A stretch of DNA of 64,000 nucleotides from Imbricaverruca yamaguchii (GCA_034440575.1 JAOTOL010001633.1:2982501-3046500), one strand, 5' to 3'; shown: positions 33,020-46,445, counted from the stretch's first letter. The notes: generated from the sequence alone by a model not told the origin. Numbers and translations: made by a program.

Positions 33020-34242
33020 TTATACGTTTCGATAGGTGTCTTAGCTGAACACTCGCCCTATCTAACTGATATTTCTGAGTAAAAGTGCCATGTGCAGAGT
33101 CAGCAACTTTCTTCCCCCTAGAACGATATGCTGGTGACCTCTGACCACTCCACTAGTATGTTGAGTTATCACCTAACAGTGAGTAGCTGCTCTCTGTTGG
33201 GTAATAAGTCAGCTCCTTTGGGACCATAGACAGGGCGAGCAATTGGCGTGGCGCTCAGGTCAAGGTTCATGATCTGGCTCAGCCCCACTCTGAGAAACAC
33301 GAACATGACTAGGCGACAGATCGTACTCAAATCGTTGTGTGGATATCTAGCGACTGCAATTTTGCATTGACAACCTCGCCTACCGCGTTAGAAATCCTTG
33401 GCGAGGCTGCGTTAAGCAGTGAAGGCCACATGCCATCGGCACGGTCGCACGGAATTAAGCAGTTGGTGCGAGGTAAAACATGGTGGTTCATTATTGGTTT
33501 TATCTTCAATCCCCGACATAAGCCATCATAGATGTTCCTAAAATATCATCATACCCAGTTAAAAGTAGCGAAGGAATTACCTCCCATTTATTGGTATCAA
33601 CATCTCCCGACATACATATCTGCAATCGAATATGAATGTTATCTACTTAGGCAGAGGAGCAGTTAAGGCCCTGCCCGTAGTAACCAGGAATACACTAGAT
33701 CAGACAAGGCCTTTTGAGATATTCACCATGTTGGACCAGACACATTTGGCGCTCAAAGAGTGCCGAAGGTGGTCTCTGTTTCGTGACATTTTTCTTCCTG
33801 GGACCCTTAAGACCCTGACTGTGCCCCTACACCAAGGTCCAGTTTTGGAGTGGCACGTTTAAACTTTCCCCGGAGCGCTGGCGGCAGGCCAGGCGTTGCT
33901 GCACGGATTCATCAGCCAGTGCGTTAGCGTAATCCAAGCTCGGGTCCGGGCGACTGCCAAGGCGGAAAGCGTTCACCCTGAGAGGAACATCAGCTCACAT
34001 TGAGTGTAAAGCTCATTACGCTCGGCATTGGTAATCCACCAGCAGAACAGACACGTGGCATGTGCTTATCCGATCGGCAAATCTACTGCTGGTGCCGGTG
34101 ACACGTTGAACATTTTGACCAATTGACAGTAGCGTAAGTTCTTGCATTGCAAGATGAATATACGATACATCCTTTGATGCAAGGAATTTCAAAGCCGATT
34201 TGACCTTCATGATGTGTGAATGCCAAGTTCGCGCGGCAGAAG
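33020..34242. other. Unassigned
   Basis: No gene or repeat recognised over about 1.2 kb. Confidence 0.3.
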
Positions 34243-34652
34243 TTGTTGGTGGAGGATGACCGGATATTTGGTGGCGGAGGACCAGATCATTGGTGGCGGA
34301 TGGCCAGATCATTGGTGGCGGAGGACCAGATCATTGGTGGCGGATGGCCAGATCGTTGGTGGCTGATGACCGGATCGTTGGTGGCTGATGACCAGATCGT
34401 TGGTGGCTGATGACCAGGTCGTTGGTGGCGTATGGCCGGATGTTCGGCGGTGGATGACCGGATCGTTCGTGGCGGATGACAGGATTTTTGGTGGCGGATG
34501 GCAGGATGTTTGGTATCGGATAGCGGGATCACTGGTGGCGGATGATCGGATGTTTGGTGGCGGATGTTAGGGCGTTTGGTGGAGAATGACCATATATTTG
34601 GTGGCTGATGGCAGAATGTTTGGTGGCGGATGACCGGATCGTTGGTGGCAGG
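34243..34652. repeat. 22-bp minisatellite (GGATGACCGGATCGTTGGTGGC)
   Basis: About eighteen units of 22 bp with frequent substitutions. Because 22 is not a multiple of three, the translated frames give a 22-residue period; they have no coding significance. Confidence 0.92.
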
Positions 34653-36055
34653 CAGCCGGCTACCCTTCGGCCAGTGGAGCGGGCTCTGCTCGTGTGCGGA
34701 GTAATCGTTATTGTAGAAGAGCTCACTTCATCTCCAACGTGAACTACATGCAAGTATGCGTATGAAACACAGCGAATTTTACGATTGAACTATAGCCATA
34801 CGTTTCGGGTGAAGGTTTGGCATGGGGTGGAACAGTGTTGCGCTTCTAAAACTTATTCATCCAATTTATAAAACAGACCGTGCGCCAGCGCTGTGTGACA
34901 AATAATGTAACCGCGCGTGGAGTGGCTGGAAACCCTAACTTTGACTTCAACTTGACCTCAGCATGGTAAACAGATAGCATGCTTTACCAATGAAAACTAG
35001 ATGCAACAGAGGATCAAGAGGAATCATCACTGTTGCTGAATTCAATATGAAAGATAATTTCCCCGCTAAACACGAAAGGCAGGATGTTAAGCGTTTCAGT
35101 GGATCCCAATTTGCAGTGCAGATAGGAGTGCTATGCTTCACATCGTCACATCGTCACAAAATCTGGGGAGCAACCCAATAATTGTCGTATGTAAGTGGCG
35201 CAGTTCGTTGTTATTTTATCTATTCATCGGGTATTATTTTGTGTAAAAGTAGCTACCTTTATGTGTTCTGGGGTAGCGCTGCCCGACGGGGAGCCATGTT
35301 AGGCGCGACTTGCAGCGAATCTAAGCTAACCACACTAACAGAAAATGTAAATAACGTAAAACATGTTGCACACAATCAACCGATGCCGATATAGACATAA
35401 ATGCATTATCTAGAGTATTGAGGCATTTCACATGCCTATTGCAACCTCGCGTTAATATGGTAAAACAGCACGGCACGAAAAGTCAGCATCACAGAACAGT
35501 TGCACAGGTGGTCATACAAGTAACAAACTACAGCGAGGCGAGCAATAGACTCGAGGGGCGCGTCAGACAGGTGCCGCCGCAGGTGGCGACCGGAGACCGA
35601 TGCGGGGAGCCCGTAACAGCTCGGGTGGTAAAGATACCACCCGAGTGTGGTGATGGTCCTGACGGGTGGTTCGGTCGCGAGTCTTCGCCACGGTTGTGAG
35701 GCATTGAGACAGTGACTCCGGCTCGCCATTAAGCGCACCTTGTGCGTCAGGAACAGGATGTGGCACGTGGCTAAGTTTCCTGCACTGAGCCAGTCCAGTT
35801 CTCCTCAGCAGATCAGAAATATGGCCAAGCTTTTTTCCGGCCGACAATGACGTTTCTTGAGTAGTTAATAATGTTTTGAGCCTTCCATATAATTGCGTAA
35901 GTACGGATGTCTGAACCAGCAGGAACATTTCGGAAAGCCTTTATTTATCACAGGAAACAGACACATACAGAAGGAAAGTGGTGCAGAGAGGCAGAGAAGA
36001 AGAAATAGATATCAGTACAGTAGAATAAAGAAGAAAAAGAGAAGCAAAGGGGTAG
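34653..36055. other. Unassigned
   Basis: No gene recognised. The phrase CTTGACCTCAGCATGGTAAA at 34950 recalls the M2 3' unit, but too briefly to call. Confidence 0.3.
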
Positions 36056-36345
36056 AGAAGGAAAAAGACAGAGACACAGAGAGAAGGAGAGACAGAGCGA
36101 CAGAAAGACACAGAGACAAAGAGTCAAATAAACAGAGGGACAGATAGGCAGGGCGACAGAGAGACATAAGGACAGGGAAACAGAGGGACAGAGGGGCAGA
36201 GGGAGAGGGAGGCATAGACACAGGGAGACAGAGAGACAGAGCGACACAGAGCGACAGATCGACGGAGGGACAGAGGGCTAGAGGGACAGGGAGACAGAGG
36301 CGCAGATGGACAGACAGACAGAGGGACAGGGAAACAGGCAGAGCG
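36056..36345. repeat. Purine-rich GACAGAG repeat tract
   Basis: About 290 bp of (GACAGAG/GACAGGG)n with an almost pure purine top strand. The minus-strand frames give Ser/Leu/Pro/Cys-rich repeats and are artefacts. Confidence 0.92.
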
Positions 36346-36359
36346 AAGCGGATTAGTGA

Positions 36360-36690
36360 GAAAAAGAGGAAGCCGGTGCGGCGAGATAGCGTGGCGCCTC
36401 GCCGCCTTATCGAGGTCTGGCGGCGTGTTCTGTGTTGCCCACTGAGCCACCGTCGGGACTCCCAGCTCCCATGAGACGCGGCGGCCGGCCGGCGGGCGCG
36501 CCGTGGGCAGCATAGTGGCGCGCTGCCCGCCATTTTCAGCCTGGTGGCGCGCTAGACGCCGTGGTTGTTTGCCGCTGGCGCGACCCGACTACGGCGGCGA
36601 ATGTGGCGCAGACGAGCGGAAAATGCGACGCGACCGAGAGAGCTCGGGACGCCGGCGCGGCACGCTCAACGTCTTTGTGGCGAGATAGCC
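36360..36690. promoter_or_regulatory. CpG-rich patch, possible island
   Basis: About 330 bp with many CpG, GGCGCGC and GGCGGC words, in contrast to the AT-rich surroundings. It contains the sequence GCGCTGCCCGCCATTTTCAG. CpG-rich patches mark many animal promoters, but no coding exon is recognisable on either side, and a G/C-rich repeat is equally possible. Confidence 0.3.
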
Positions 36691-37127
36691 GGCTGACAGG
36701 CTGCGCTGAAGGCAGCCGGTCGTGATGCCCCATGTCTGACTCTGACAACTATTGGTGCTGACCGACGCCCGCTGTCGAACGACGCCCCCTTGGCTATTCA
36801 AGCCGAGTGATGACTGTTTGCAAGCCTGCCGATCTAGTATTCCAACTGATACTGCTGGACGTTTAGGTGCTGTTGCGTGGCAAAGTCGGGCAAAGGTCAT
36901 ATGACATTCATATGCGCTATTTGTCTCGTGTCGAATAAACCCGATGGAAAGGTCATCGTCTGCGATGCCATAGAAGTCACTTCATCGGTTTTAAACAAAC
37001 GCACTGTATTTGTGCAGTAAGTATTGTTAGCTTTGCTTTGTTTCGGTGTAGTTGTTGATTCACCTACTGATCCGCGCACAAGCTTCTCCGCCGAAAGAAA
37101 GGAATAACAACGTGATTGTTCTATGAA
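36691..37127. other. Unassigned
   Basis: No feature recognised between the CpG-rich patch and M2 copy E. Confidence 0.3.
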
Positions 37128-38433
37128 TTAACACGCGCGCTGAAAGGGGTGGGGCGATATCCGCCCACCCCTTCGACTTTTCGTAGATAACTCCAGATTT
37201 TGCAGGCCGATATACGCCATTGTTTGTGTACCTGCCTAGAAATGACCAGCACGTTGCTTAAACTAAAAAAGGAAAATTACCGAACACAAATTATCAGCGC
37301 CAGACCACAAATATCGGCCCTGATGCGCTTCCAGTATATTGCCAAAAAGGAAGTGTTCTTGGAAAAACTAGCGACTTGTTTAAGGTATATTGTTATGCTA
37401 TATTGTTTCAATGTCATGTCAGGTCACCGAGGTCAATTTAGGTCAAGTTCATGACAGGTTAACACACGCCCTGGAGGCGGAATGGCGAAATTCGCCTGCC
37501 CCTCCGATTGTCCGTGCATATCTCCATATTGTATCGGCAGATATACGCCATTTTTCGTACCTGCTTAGAAATGAACGGGGCATTACATAAAGTAAGACAA
37601 ATGAAAATCGGCCAGAAAATTTTCAAGTCAAATTAAAAGTATTTCGCAGCGCCAGGCCATAAAAATCGGCGCTGTGGGATTCCCGTACATTGGCAAAAGG
37701 GGAGTGTTCTTGACAACACTAGCGACTTGTTTGATACATATTGTTATGCTATATATTTTAAAAGTCATGTTAGGTCGCCGAGGTCAAGTCACGTCAAGTT
37801 CATGACCAGCTAGTGAAACCAAACTTGGTCAACTGGAAGGTTGTCATACATGCAAATGACTGGCATCCAATTGATGTCACTTTGCATGCTGTCACTTTTC
37901 TCCCTTGCACACATTCGGAAATATACTGTTTGGCATTGTGTGCCTAAGCGTTTCAATACTGTATTCATGTATTTCACTCCTTCCTTTGCGACGCCGATTG
38001 TGCCGAGCCGCCCAACGGAGCAGTCCGGTGGGCAGCCCGGTTCCGGTAACTGGAGCAGGTAATGACCTGCTAAAGTGTTCCTATATAGGTGACCTGAGGT
38101 CAAATGGCGGATCTGGCATCTGTATTACATCATTAGTAATGTCTAAAACATCATTAATGCCAATATTGGAGCAATTAAACACAATCACAGCGATCCATAG
38201 CAATGGGAAGCCAAACCACGCAAAACCGGAAAAGTTTGCAATTTTGGCCTCATTTGACCTTGAAGATATTGACCTAAGGTCATACAATTTGTACACAATA
38301 GAGTTCACTATCTTGCCCATCGATCCAGCGAAAATCGTTCCTCTAGCCTTAATAGGAGCCGAGATCTTAGGGGGCAGAGTCCACCCCCCTCCAGTGCGCG
38401 TAATTTTCAGAGGCCCTCCAGGGCGCGTGTTAA
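37128..38433 (-). mobile_element. TTAA element family M2, copy E (reverse)
   Basis: TTAA at 37128-37131 and 38430-38433. Left CACGCGCGCTGAAAGGGG, right CCCTCCAGGGCGCGTG. The 3' unit is again duplicated, joined at TTAA 37459-37462. The block TTTGACCTTGAAGATATTGA at 38255-38274 with TGACCTAAGGTCA just beyond is the same AGGTCA cluster seen in other copies. The 187-codon forward frame at 37905-38468 crosses most of the element and its end; related frames in other copies are broken. Confidence 0.9.
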
Positions 38434-38915
<482 letters not shown>

Positions 38916-39302
38916 CATATGTCATCCAGAGCGCATAATTGTGATAGCACGCTAGCATAGTATCGTGCCGTGCCCCACTTACTCAGACTGCCCGACACCG
39001 GCACCACACCTCCTGCAAGTCCACCTCAGCCGCACCGGTCGCCAAGGTCGACGCTTCAAACCCACTCTGTAACTTCAGCTCTCAATAGATGAACTCGGTA
39101 CCCAGCTGCATCGTCAGAAAGTTGTGTGTGGTAGCTCTTATTCGTTCACAGCATGCTGCAATACTTTTAGATGGATAATCGTGCCGCTTAACAACCAACC
39201 CGTGTGCCACTGTTGGTTTGGAGCGTGACAAAAGGGGTGCAACTGGATATGCCCTAAATCGCCACATTCGTGTGTGGCGATTTCAGCGCCGTCAGGTGCA
39301 CA
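38916..39302. other. Unassigned
   Basis: No feature recognised. Confidence 0.3.
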
Positions 39303-39412
39303 CAGTGACGTTGTATACATGGGGACATTGCAGCGACGCTGTATACATGGGGACATTGCAGTGACGCGGTATACATGGGGACATTACAGTGAGGCGCAAC
39401 ATGGGGACATCC
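39303..39412. repeat. 28-bp minisatellite, four units
   Basis: Units read CAGTGACGTTGTATACATGG followed by GGACATTG; the last is shortened. Confidence 0.9.
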
Positions 39413-39883
39413 AAGCCCATGGAAATACACACAGGCTAGGAATGACGAGACTGGGCCCATAAAAAGCCAACAACGAGGAACATCGCGAATATTTTTGTGC
39501 CTCAGAATTACAAAATAACTAACTAAAAGACACAGCTACTGTTTGGTATTTGTTAGCGTCGGCTGCCTTCATCCGAGCATGCCTGACTATGCTTTGTCTC
39601 GTCTGGTGATGGCTGGTGAAATTTCCTCTTGGCTGATTTCACGCCGTGTGATTTATTCTGTTCCGTGTCATTTATTATCTGCCGCGGTATTCTGATCAAT
39701 TCCGGTAGCGTCTGGTAACACCAGGCCTCCAATCGACTAGTCCCGTCCGTTCTGATCCTTAGCTGGCGCAATACCATCGGTCGGCGCGTTGTCGCCGAAT
39801 CCGCCGCCTTTGTAGTCTCGTATCTGCACCTGGGCTCAACTCGGTGTGTTCGTTGCTAGCTGGACTCGGCACTCTGCTGTCGT
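39413..39883. other. Unassigned
   Basis: No feature recognised. Confidence 0.3.
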
Positions 39884-40918
39884 TTAGCCTGGCTCGGCTC
39901 TGTCCAACCCGGCTCTGTCCTGTCCAGCCCTGCTCCGCCCAGCCTGGCTCTGTCCTGTCTAGCCCGGCTCTCTCCTGTTCAGCCCAGCTCTGCCCTGTCC
40001 AGCCAAGCCCACGGCCCTGTCCGTCTCAGCCCTCTCCAGCCCGGCCCTGTCCGACTCAGCCCTCCCCAGCCTGGCCCTATCCGACTAGGCCCTCTCCAGC
40101 CCGGGCCTGTCAGACTCAGTCCTCCCCAGCCTGGCCCAGACCCTGTCCGACTCAGCCCTCCCAAGCCCGGCCCTGTCAGACTCAGCCCTCCCCAGCCCGG
40201 CCCTGTCCGACTCAGTCCTCCCCACCCCGGCCCAGACCCTGTCCGACTCAGTCCTCCCCAGCCCGGCCTTATCCGACTAGGCCCTCTCCAGCCCGACCCT
40301 GACCGACTCAGTCCTCCCCAGCCCGGCCCTGTCCGACTCAGTCCTCCCCAGTCCGGCCCTGTCCGACTCAGCCCTCCCAAGCCCGGTCCTGTCCGACTCA
40401 GTCCTCCCCAGCACGGCCCCGACCCTGTCCGACTCAGCCCTCCCCAGCCCGGCCTTATCCGACTAGGCCCTCTCCAGCCCGGCCCTGTCCGACTCAGCCC
40501 TCCCCAGCCCGGCCCTGTCCGACTCAGTCCTCCCCAGCCCGGCCCCGGCCCTGTCCGACTCAGTCCTCCTCAGCCCGGCCCTGTCCGACTCAGTCCTCCC
40601 CAGCCCGGCCCTGTCCGACTCAGCCCTCCCCAGCCCGGCCCTGTCCGACTCAGTCCTCCCCAGCCCGGCCCCGACCCTGTCCGACTCAGCCCTCCCGAGC
40701 CCGGCCCTGTCCGACTCAGCCCTCCCCAGCCCGGCCCTGTCCGACTCAGTCCTCCCCAGCCCGGCCCTGTCCGACTCAGTCCTCCCCAGCCCGACCCTGT
40801 CCGACTCAGCCCTCCTCAGCCCGGCCCTGTCCGACTCAGTCCTCCCCAGCCCGGCCCTATCCGACTCAGCCCTCCCAAGCCCGGCCCTGTCCGACTCAGC
40901 CCTCCCCAGCCCGGTCTG
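39884..40918. repeat. 30-bp minisatellite (GCCCGGCCCTGTCCGACTCA core)
   Basis: About 1.0 kb: irregular units at 39884-40020, then about thirty units of 30 bp ending in GTCCTCCCCA or GCCCTCCCCA. Some units carry a 6-bp insert (CCCCGACCCTGTCC or CCAGACCCTGTCC forms at about 40137, 40232, 40415, 40542, 40670), which recur at spaced intervals and suggest a higher-order repeat. The long minus-strand frame (ESDRAGLGRA repeated) is open only because 30 is a multiple of three. Confidence 0.95.
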
Positions 40919-42236
40919 CCGCCTGCGATGGTCGTAGAAGTGCGTCCTGCGGTAGTCGGCTCCGTCGCGATCGATAGTGTGACCCGGGATCGGCCGGATG
41001 CCTCCGACGACAGTCAGCACCACCACGTGACTGGCGGCCGACCCAGACCGCCGCCGGCACAAGGACAGGTCGTCGACCACGGCAGCACACGCCGAGCGGA
41101 GACAAGCGGCCAAGATGTGGCGTAGCGTGGGTGGAATCAGGAACAATGGACACTGCGGAAGTGGGATGCGTCGTTTCAGAGGTGGGGGGGGGGGGCTACC
41201 ACAAAGTTTAACGAAGTTACAATTCTGAATCTAAGATATAGAGGCAAATATATGGTATATATTTATGAAGATATCATCCGATTAGTTTTCTTTTCATGGT
41301 TAGTAGCACATGTTTGCACGAAAGCAGGTTACCTTCATGGCAGGATTCATTGGACACGACAGCATATTTCGCATTCGTCTATATTCTACAGACATTCGAA
41401 ATTCCGGATCAACTGCCTCAATCGGGCTGACAAACATTTAATAGTGTCTTTAAATCATGCTGCAACGTTTCATCAGTACAGCTGACAATGCACGACATAA
41501 TATAAGCACACAGTCACAAGCAGAATATACACTCAGACCATGGTCGTACATTCGTGAGCGTCTCCATCGTGGAAATATTATCAAACTATGCCACTTTCCT
41601 GTGATCAAATTGTAACACAGAAAAGCATGACTGATATGGTGGGCACCATCTAAGCAAATAGCCAAATATGCATGGGATGAACTGATTCACGTACAACAAT
41701 AAACTTGTAGTTATGCATGATTAAACAAGATGCATAATGCGACGGAGATCATACAGCAAATCAACTATGCAGATATAAATACAAAATATCGTAATTGCAA
41801 GCGGTCCTCGTGCCAGAGCCTGTCCATCAAACAGAGATAGAGCGTATTTCTCATCTCAATTTGACGATTGGTCGCTGGGTCTTTATCTCGAATGCAGACA
41901 GCCTCCAGCACCTTCAATTTATTTTTTATTATTGGAGTATTTTGAAACGACCGATGTGTTATTCACGTTGTCAGCTCTTCATGATCGCATCCTGTATGTT
42001 TTCTGTCGTGTATTGTTGTGGCACATCGTTCTGTAGGTGCATAGTTATGCGTCTTGATAGTGTGGCCGTGTCGTAACCGATATATGAGCAGGAGCGGCTC
42101 GCGGAGTCACCCATAGGGCTTCTATGCTCATATGTCAGGCTATCAGGCTAGAGGCTTTGAATGGTGATGAATATCTGGTCAAATTTCCCAATTCATGAAG
42201 TGTTTATGCAGATCTGTTGAATATGATCGTCGACGT
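40919..42236. other. Unassigned
   Basis: About 1.3 kb. The first 200 bp are CpG-rich and hold no recognised motif; the rest is AT-rich. No gene recognised. Confidence 0.3.
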
Positions 42237-42345
42237 CCCTGATACCGGCTCCGTCCGGGGGGTCTTCAATCGCCCCCACCTCAGGCTTTTCGCGGATAGT
42301 GAACGAACGGCGCGCGGCAGCTTGCCAAAATTTGGCATACCTTAG
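42237..42345 (+). mobile_element. M1 left-end fragment
   Basis: GTCCGGGGGGTCTTCAATCG, CTCAGGCTTTTCGCGGATAG and CGGCGCGCGGCAGC match the first hundred bases of M1 copies c and d. Similarity stops at about 42345 and the terminal TTAA is not kept. Confidence 0.7.
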
Positions 42346-42799
42346 ATCCGCCCCCTCCCTGCTTTCAGTTGTCCCAGAGAGGAACCAAAACTGGGGAAAA
42401 ACGGCCAATGCCCGCAGTTCACACTTCCACCGATAGAGGGCAGTGATGTCGCTGCGGTCGGCGCACCTTACGAGACTGGGTGATGATTGGTACAATTTTC
42501 AAGTTAGAGAAGTGAAAATTGGTGTAGCGGTCAATGAAGGACTACAGAATGCAATGAAACAACTCTTTATTTTCTATCTAATTATTTGAATTCCTCAAAT
42601 GGTGATTTATCCCGCAAGTTCGTTAGAAAACGTTATTTCGGTCTCAGAAAGCCCTGAGGCGCGCCGGCTTCCCGGCCTCAGATTGTTTAATAACTTTGCA
42701 GATTATTTTTTTAATGAATCAAACACATGGTTTTAGACTTTATCATCCAGCATTTTTTTCTCAAAAACGCATAAAATTACTCCACCCTACTTCTCATTG
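42346..42799. other. Unassigned
   Basis: No feature recognised. The end nearest the LINE may be its decayed upstream coding region. Confidence 0.3.
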
Positions 42800-44930
42800 C
42801 CTTAAAGTGACTCTTAATCCATCTCTTAAATGACTATTTAGTATCAAGACTGAATAATTTTAATCAGCACAATGACCCAAATATAGCATGTAATGATTTG
42901 CTCTCAGCATATAAAGATGGCATGCATCTTATTACAACAAAGATTTGCCCAAGTAGGAGGAAAACCCCAATGAAAGCCTGGATTAGCTCTGGCATATTAT
43001 GTTCTATAAATCGAAAAAGCAAACTATATAAGAAGTATATTAAAAATCCAAATCCACACAACGAGGTCCAATACAAACAATTCCGGAACATCCTTATCAA
43101 AATACTCAGAGAAGCAAAGAAGCTATACTATTCAAATGCCTTTCACTGCAGCAAATCAAATGGAAAGAAAACTTGGAAACTACTACATGAGCTGATAAAT
43201 AAACATAGTACAAAGCAAAAAATCCCAGAAACCATGTTAGATGAAGAAGACAATAAATATCAAACAGGACAAATTCCTAAGGCCTTCAACAATTTCTTAG
43301 AAAGGAATATCACTATTTCTAACAAAGACCCAATAGAATACATTGCAGGGCATGACTATGCTAATTGGGATGAAGAAATGTATACTAATGAAATCCAATT
43401 CGAAACAATTATAAAGTCACTGAACACTGTTGGGGGAGGGGCTGATGGCATCAGCACAAAAACTCTCTTACTGACATATAAAAGTATCCTGACACAAATC
43501 ACCCACTTCTTTAACCTCTGTCTCAGAAGTGGATATTTTCCTAAGCAACTAAAACAAGCCATAGTTATCCCCGTATTTAAATCAGGAGAATTGAACAAAT
43601 TCACAAATTATAGGCCAATTTCTATGCTATCAGTATTTTCAAAAATTCTTGAAACAAATGGTATATTCTTACCTCTTATCTTATCTAGAGCTGAATAATA
43701 TACTCAGCACTCTCCAATTTGGATTTAGAAAAAAACAGCACATACATGCTGATTGCTCACATGTATGACCAAATTACAACATCTTTGGAAAAGAAAGAAC
43801 TTACATGTGGTCTCTATATTGACTTGAAAAAAGCCTTTGATACTGTGAGCATGGACATTTTACTTTTAAAAAAATACAACATATTGGAATATCAGGAACT
43901 CTGCTCATGATATTGCATTCTTAATTAAGACATCGATATCAGGAAAGTAAAATTAATGATGTAGTCTCAGATGCAGAGTGCATTATTATGGGAGTTCCAC
44001 AAGGTTCCATCCTCGGTCCACTACTCTTCCTTATATACATTAATGATTTGGGTAATTCTTTAGATTGAACATTCTATTTATTTGCTGATGATGCTGCTGT
44101 CATGATCAAAGCTACGAATATCGAGGAATTACAAATTAAAGTCAATGCCAATGTATCAGGAATGACTGAATGGTTTCAGGCCAATAGATTATCACTGAAT
44201 GTCAACAAAATAAACTACCAAATTTACTCCAGTATGCCTTGTGCTAACTTAAATATACCAATACATTCTCAAATAGTTCATAGGAAACAGCAAATCACAT
44301 ATCTTGGAGAAATAGTTTATGAAAAATTAACATCGAAATTTCACATAGCATATGTTGCTGAAAAAACTAGCAGAAATCTTGGAATAATGGGGGGAAAAGC
44401 AAAATTACATATCACAAGTCGTGAGTTGAAATATTTATATAATACTTTGATTCTTCCATATTTCAATTATTGTGCATTAATATGGGGAAACAATTTTCCA
44501 ACACGATTAGACAGAATTGTTAAAATACAAAAAGGGCGTTACGAATCATAGATAATCAGCACTATTCATATCCTACAAATGAACTATTTGTCAAATATAA
44601 CATATTGAAGTTCCCTCATATTGTACAAGAACAGAACATACTACTACTTCACATATTTCTTAATCAAACATTACCAATCACTGTAATGAATATGTTGAAA
44701 TACTCATCACCAAGTAACTTGAGGCATGCTGAACATTTCTATGTACCTTTTTCATCAAAAACCTATAGACTTCATTCCATATCATTTATAGCACCAAGAA
44801 CTTGGAATACTATCATTGGTACAAAATTTCCCTCCTGTAATCATGTACCTATTAAGAAAGAAGATATAAAAATAGTTATCAGAACATATTTTATTGACTT
44901 ATACATCTCAAGCTAAATGGTTGGTAAAAT
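42800..44930 (+). mobile_element. Jockey/L2-like LINE, 5'-truncated ORF2 and 3' UTR
   Basis: The coding part covers the linker and RT of ORF2 with no endonuclease, so it is 5'-truncated. In order: KAWISSGILCSINRKSKLYK (linker), [63 protein letters not shown] and FYLFADDAAV (catalytic FADD near 44080), then WFQANRLSLNVNKINYQIY, TYLGEIVYE and LILPYFNYCALIWGNNF. It is read in at least four frame segments (42898-43698, 43719-43910, about 43930-44551, 44605-44916) and has an in-frame stop just before FADD. The A/T-rich tail past 44916 is the 3' UTR. Confidence 0.9.
42898..44916 (+). pseudogene. LINE ORF2 reverse transcriptase, frameshifted
   Basis: The 266-codon first segment keeps linker and RT blocks up to SKILE, then terminates at 43696 after a frame change. 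The frame resumes at 43719 with the FGFRKK and IDLKKAFDT blocks. GVPQGSIL lies at about 43990 and FADD at about 44080, with a TGA between. The thumb (44102-44551) and C-terminal tail (44605-44916, RTWNTI block) follow in other frames. The catalytic Asp residues are present, but the protein cannot be made. Which clade it belongs to (jockey, L2 or Rex-like) needs a tree. Confidence 0.88.
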
Positions 44931-45240
44931 TAACAATTTCGCATTACAAAAAGGAGAAGATATATGTAGGTTGATATGTATGATGCGTATGTATGAGTAA
45001 AGCTGGACAACCGACAAACAAGTAAATGCATATGCGATGATGCATTTGTACCTATATGATTAATTGCATGTGATTTCAGCTGTGTGCTACTGTGTGCATG
45101 TTTGTGAATGGATGTGCATGGATGCAGATCAGTGTATAATTATGTATGTACATGCTAGTATATGTGTATGCATATATATATTTGTATGTATGTGTGAGTG
45201 CATGTATTTATGTATGTGAAGTAAGTTTAGGTATACATGT
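44931..45240. repeat. Degenerate TGTATG/TGCATG simple repeat
   Basis: About 300 bp dominated by TGTATGTA and TGCATATA words without a fixed unit, starting just past the LINE 3' end. Confidence 0.7.
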
Positions 45241-45335
45241 TTCATGTGTGTGGATATGCTGAGACACTGTCACACAGATTTGTGTGATAGTGCACATGTA
45301 TGTACACTTTTCCCCTCATAACACTTTTCACTTTG

Positions 45336-45396
45336 TGGCCCCAGGAGTGCCTTGGCGTTACTAGCTTGCTACCTAGCTGAGGTGCTCCTGGGGCTA
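45336..45396. repeat. Small foldback (GCCCCAGGAG/CTCCTGGGGC)
   Basis: A 10-bp perfect stem around about 40 bases; could be a short foldback or part of a repeat. Confidence 0.5.
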
Positions 45397-45399
45397 CTT

Positions 45400-46445
45400 C
45401 TACTAATAACTGGTGGTGGCCTATCTGCAAAAAAAAGACAAATAAAAAGATGCAAATAGTTATAGTGAACTGTAGGTGTGGAGAGTAATGACATGTATAT
45501 TGGCATCCTGAGGCATTCCTAAGCTGGCTGTCCTAACTTTTGAATAGTTGGCGATGGGAAAGCCCAATAGCAATCGAGCCTGTAACAGTGCGTGTAGCCA
45601 AATAGGATAGGCTACTGCATACGAAACAGGGGTCGACATTAGGAAAAAAATAAAGAAAAAAAGTAATTTCACGAATAATATACAGAAATCAACACTGATG
45701 CCTATGAATACTATTCATACGCTGGAGACATCTTAATTGACATTGAAACTGCGCAACAACAGACAATGTAAAATCAAAACTCGAACAATGCTGTGCTTCA
45801 ATTTTCCATAGAGCTTTGCCGTAGCGAATCTTTTCTTTTCCTAGATGTCCTTCATCGATGCATCAAATGACACTTATTGCACTTCAGTATTCTGGAAGCT
45901 CATCAATTATGGACAATATCTGAATGTGACACCTAATGCTACGATGGCTAGAGGGACAGTGTAATGCGAGCCGATGCCCGTCAAGCAGCTAAGCACTGAT
46001 CAATATGGCCACTCCTCCATCAGGAGCTAAATATTGAAACAAATTCTTATGTGCTATGTGCACAAATTCTTATGTGCTAAAGAGCGCCGGCGAGCATATC
46101 CGACGGAGCTGCATGAACATCCCATACATTTTATTATAATTCAAAAGCAAAATATATGCCAGGAAACGCAAACAGCACTTTATTACCAGGGGACAAACCT
46201 ACTGCGCACAAGCACGACAAAAAGAATCGCGCATGACATTATATCCCGAAACTGCATGCTACCTAAATCCGAAGTTGAGACTCTGATTTCATTTACCACA
46301 AAATCAGAAAATGTCCAGTCTAATAGTGAATAACAATTTCACTAGAGATCAATCGCTATGCAAAGCCACTAACCTAGCATATGAGCATAAACGAGCGAGC
46401 GGAGACTGGGCGTGCAGCTCCTACTCATCAATCGGCTGCACTACG
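45400..46445. other. Unassigned
   Basis: No gene recognised over about 1 kb. Confidence 0.3.

Noticed and set aside
35893..36533. Charged or Ser/Leu-rich frames at the purine tract
   Set aside because: Frames of the GACAGAG repeat on both strands.
40463..41146. 227-codon minus-strand frame with ESDRAGLGRA repeats
   Set aside because: Product of the 30-bp minisatellite; variable unit lengths and no non-repeat domain.
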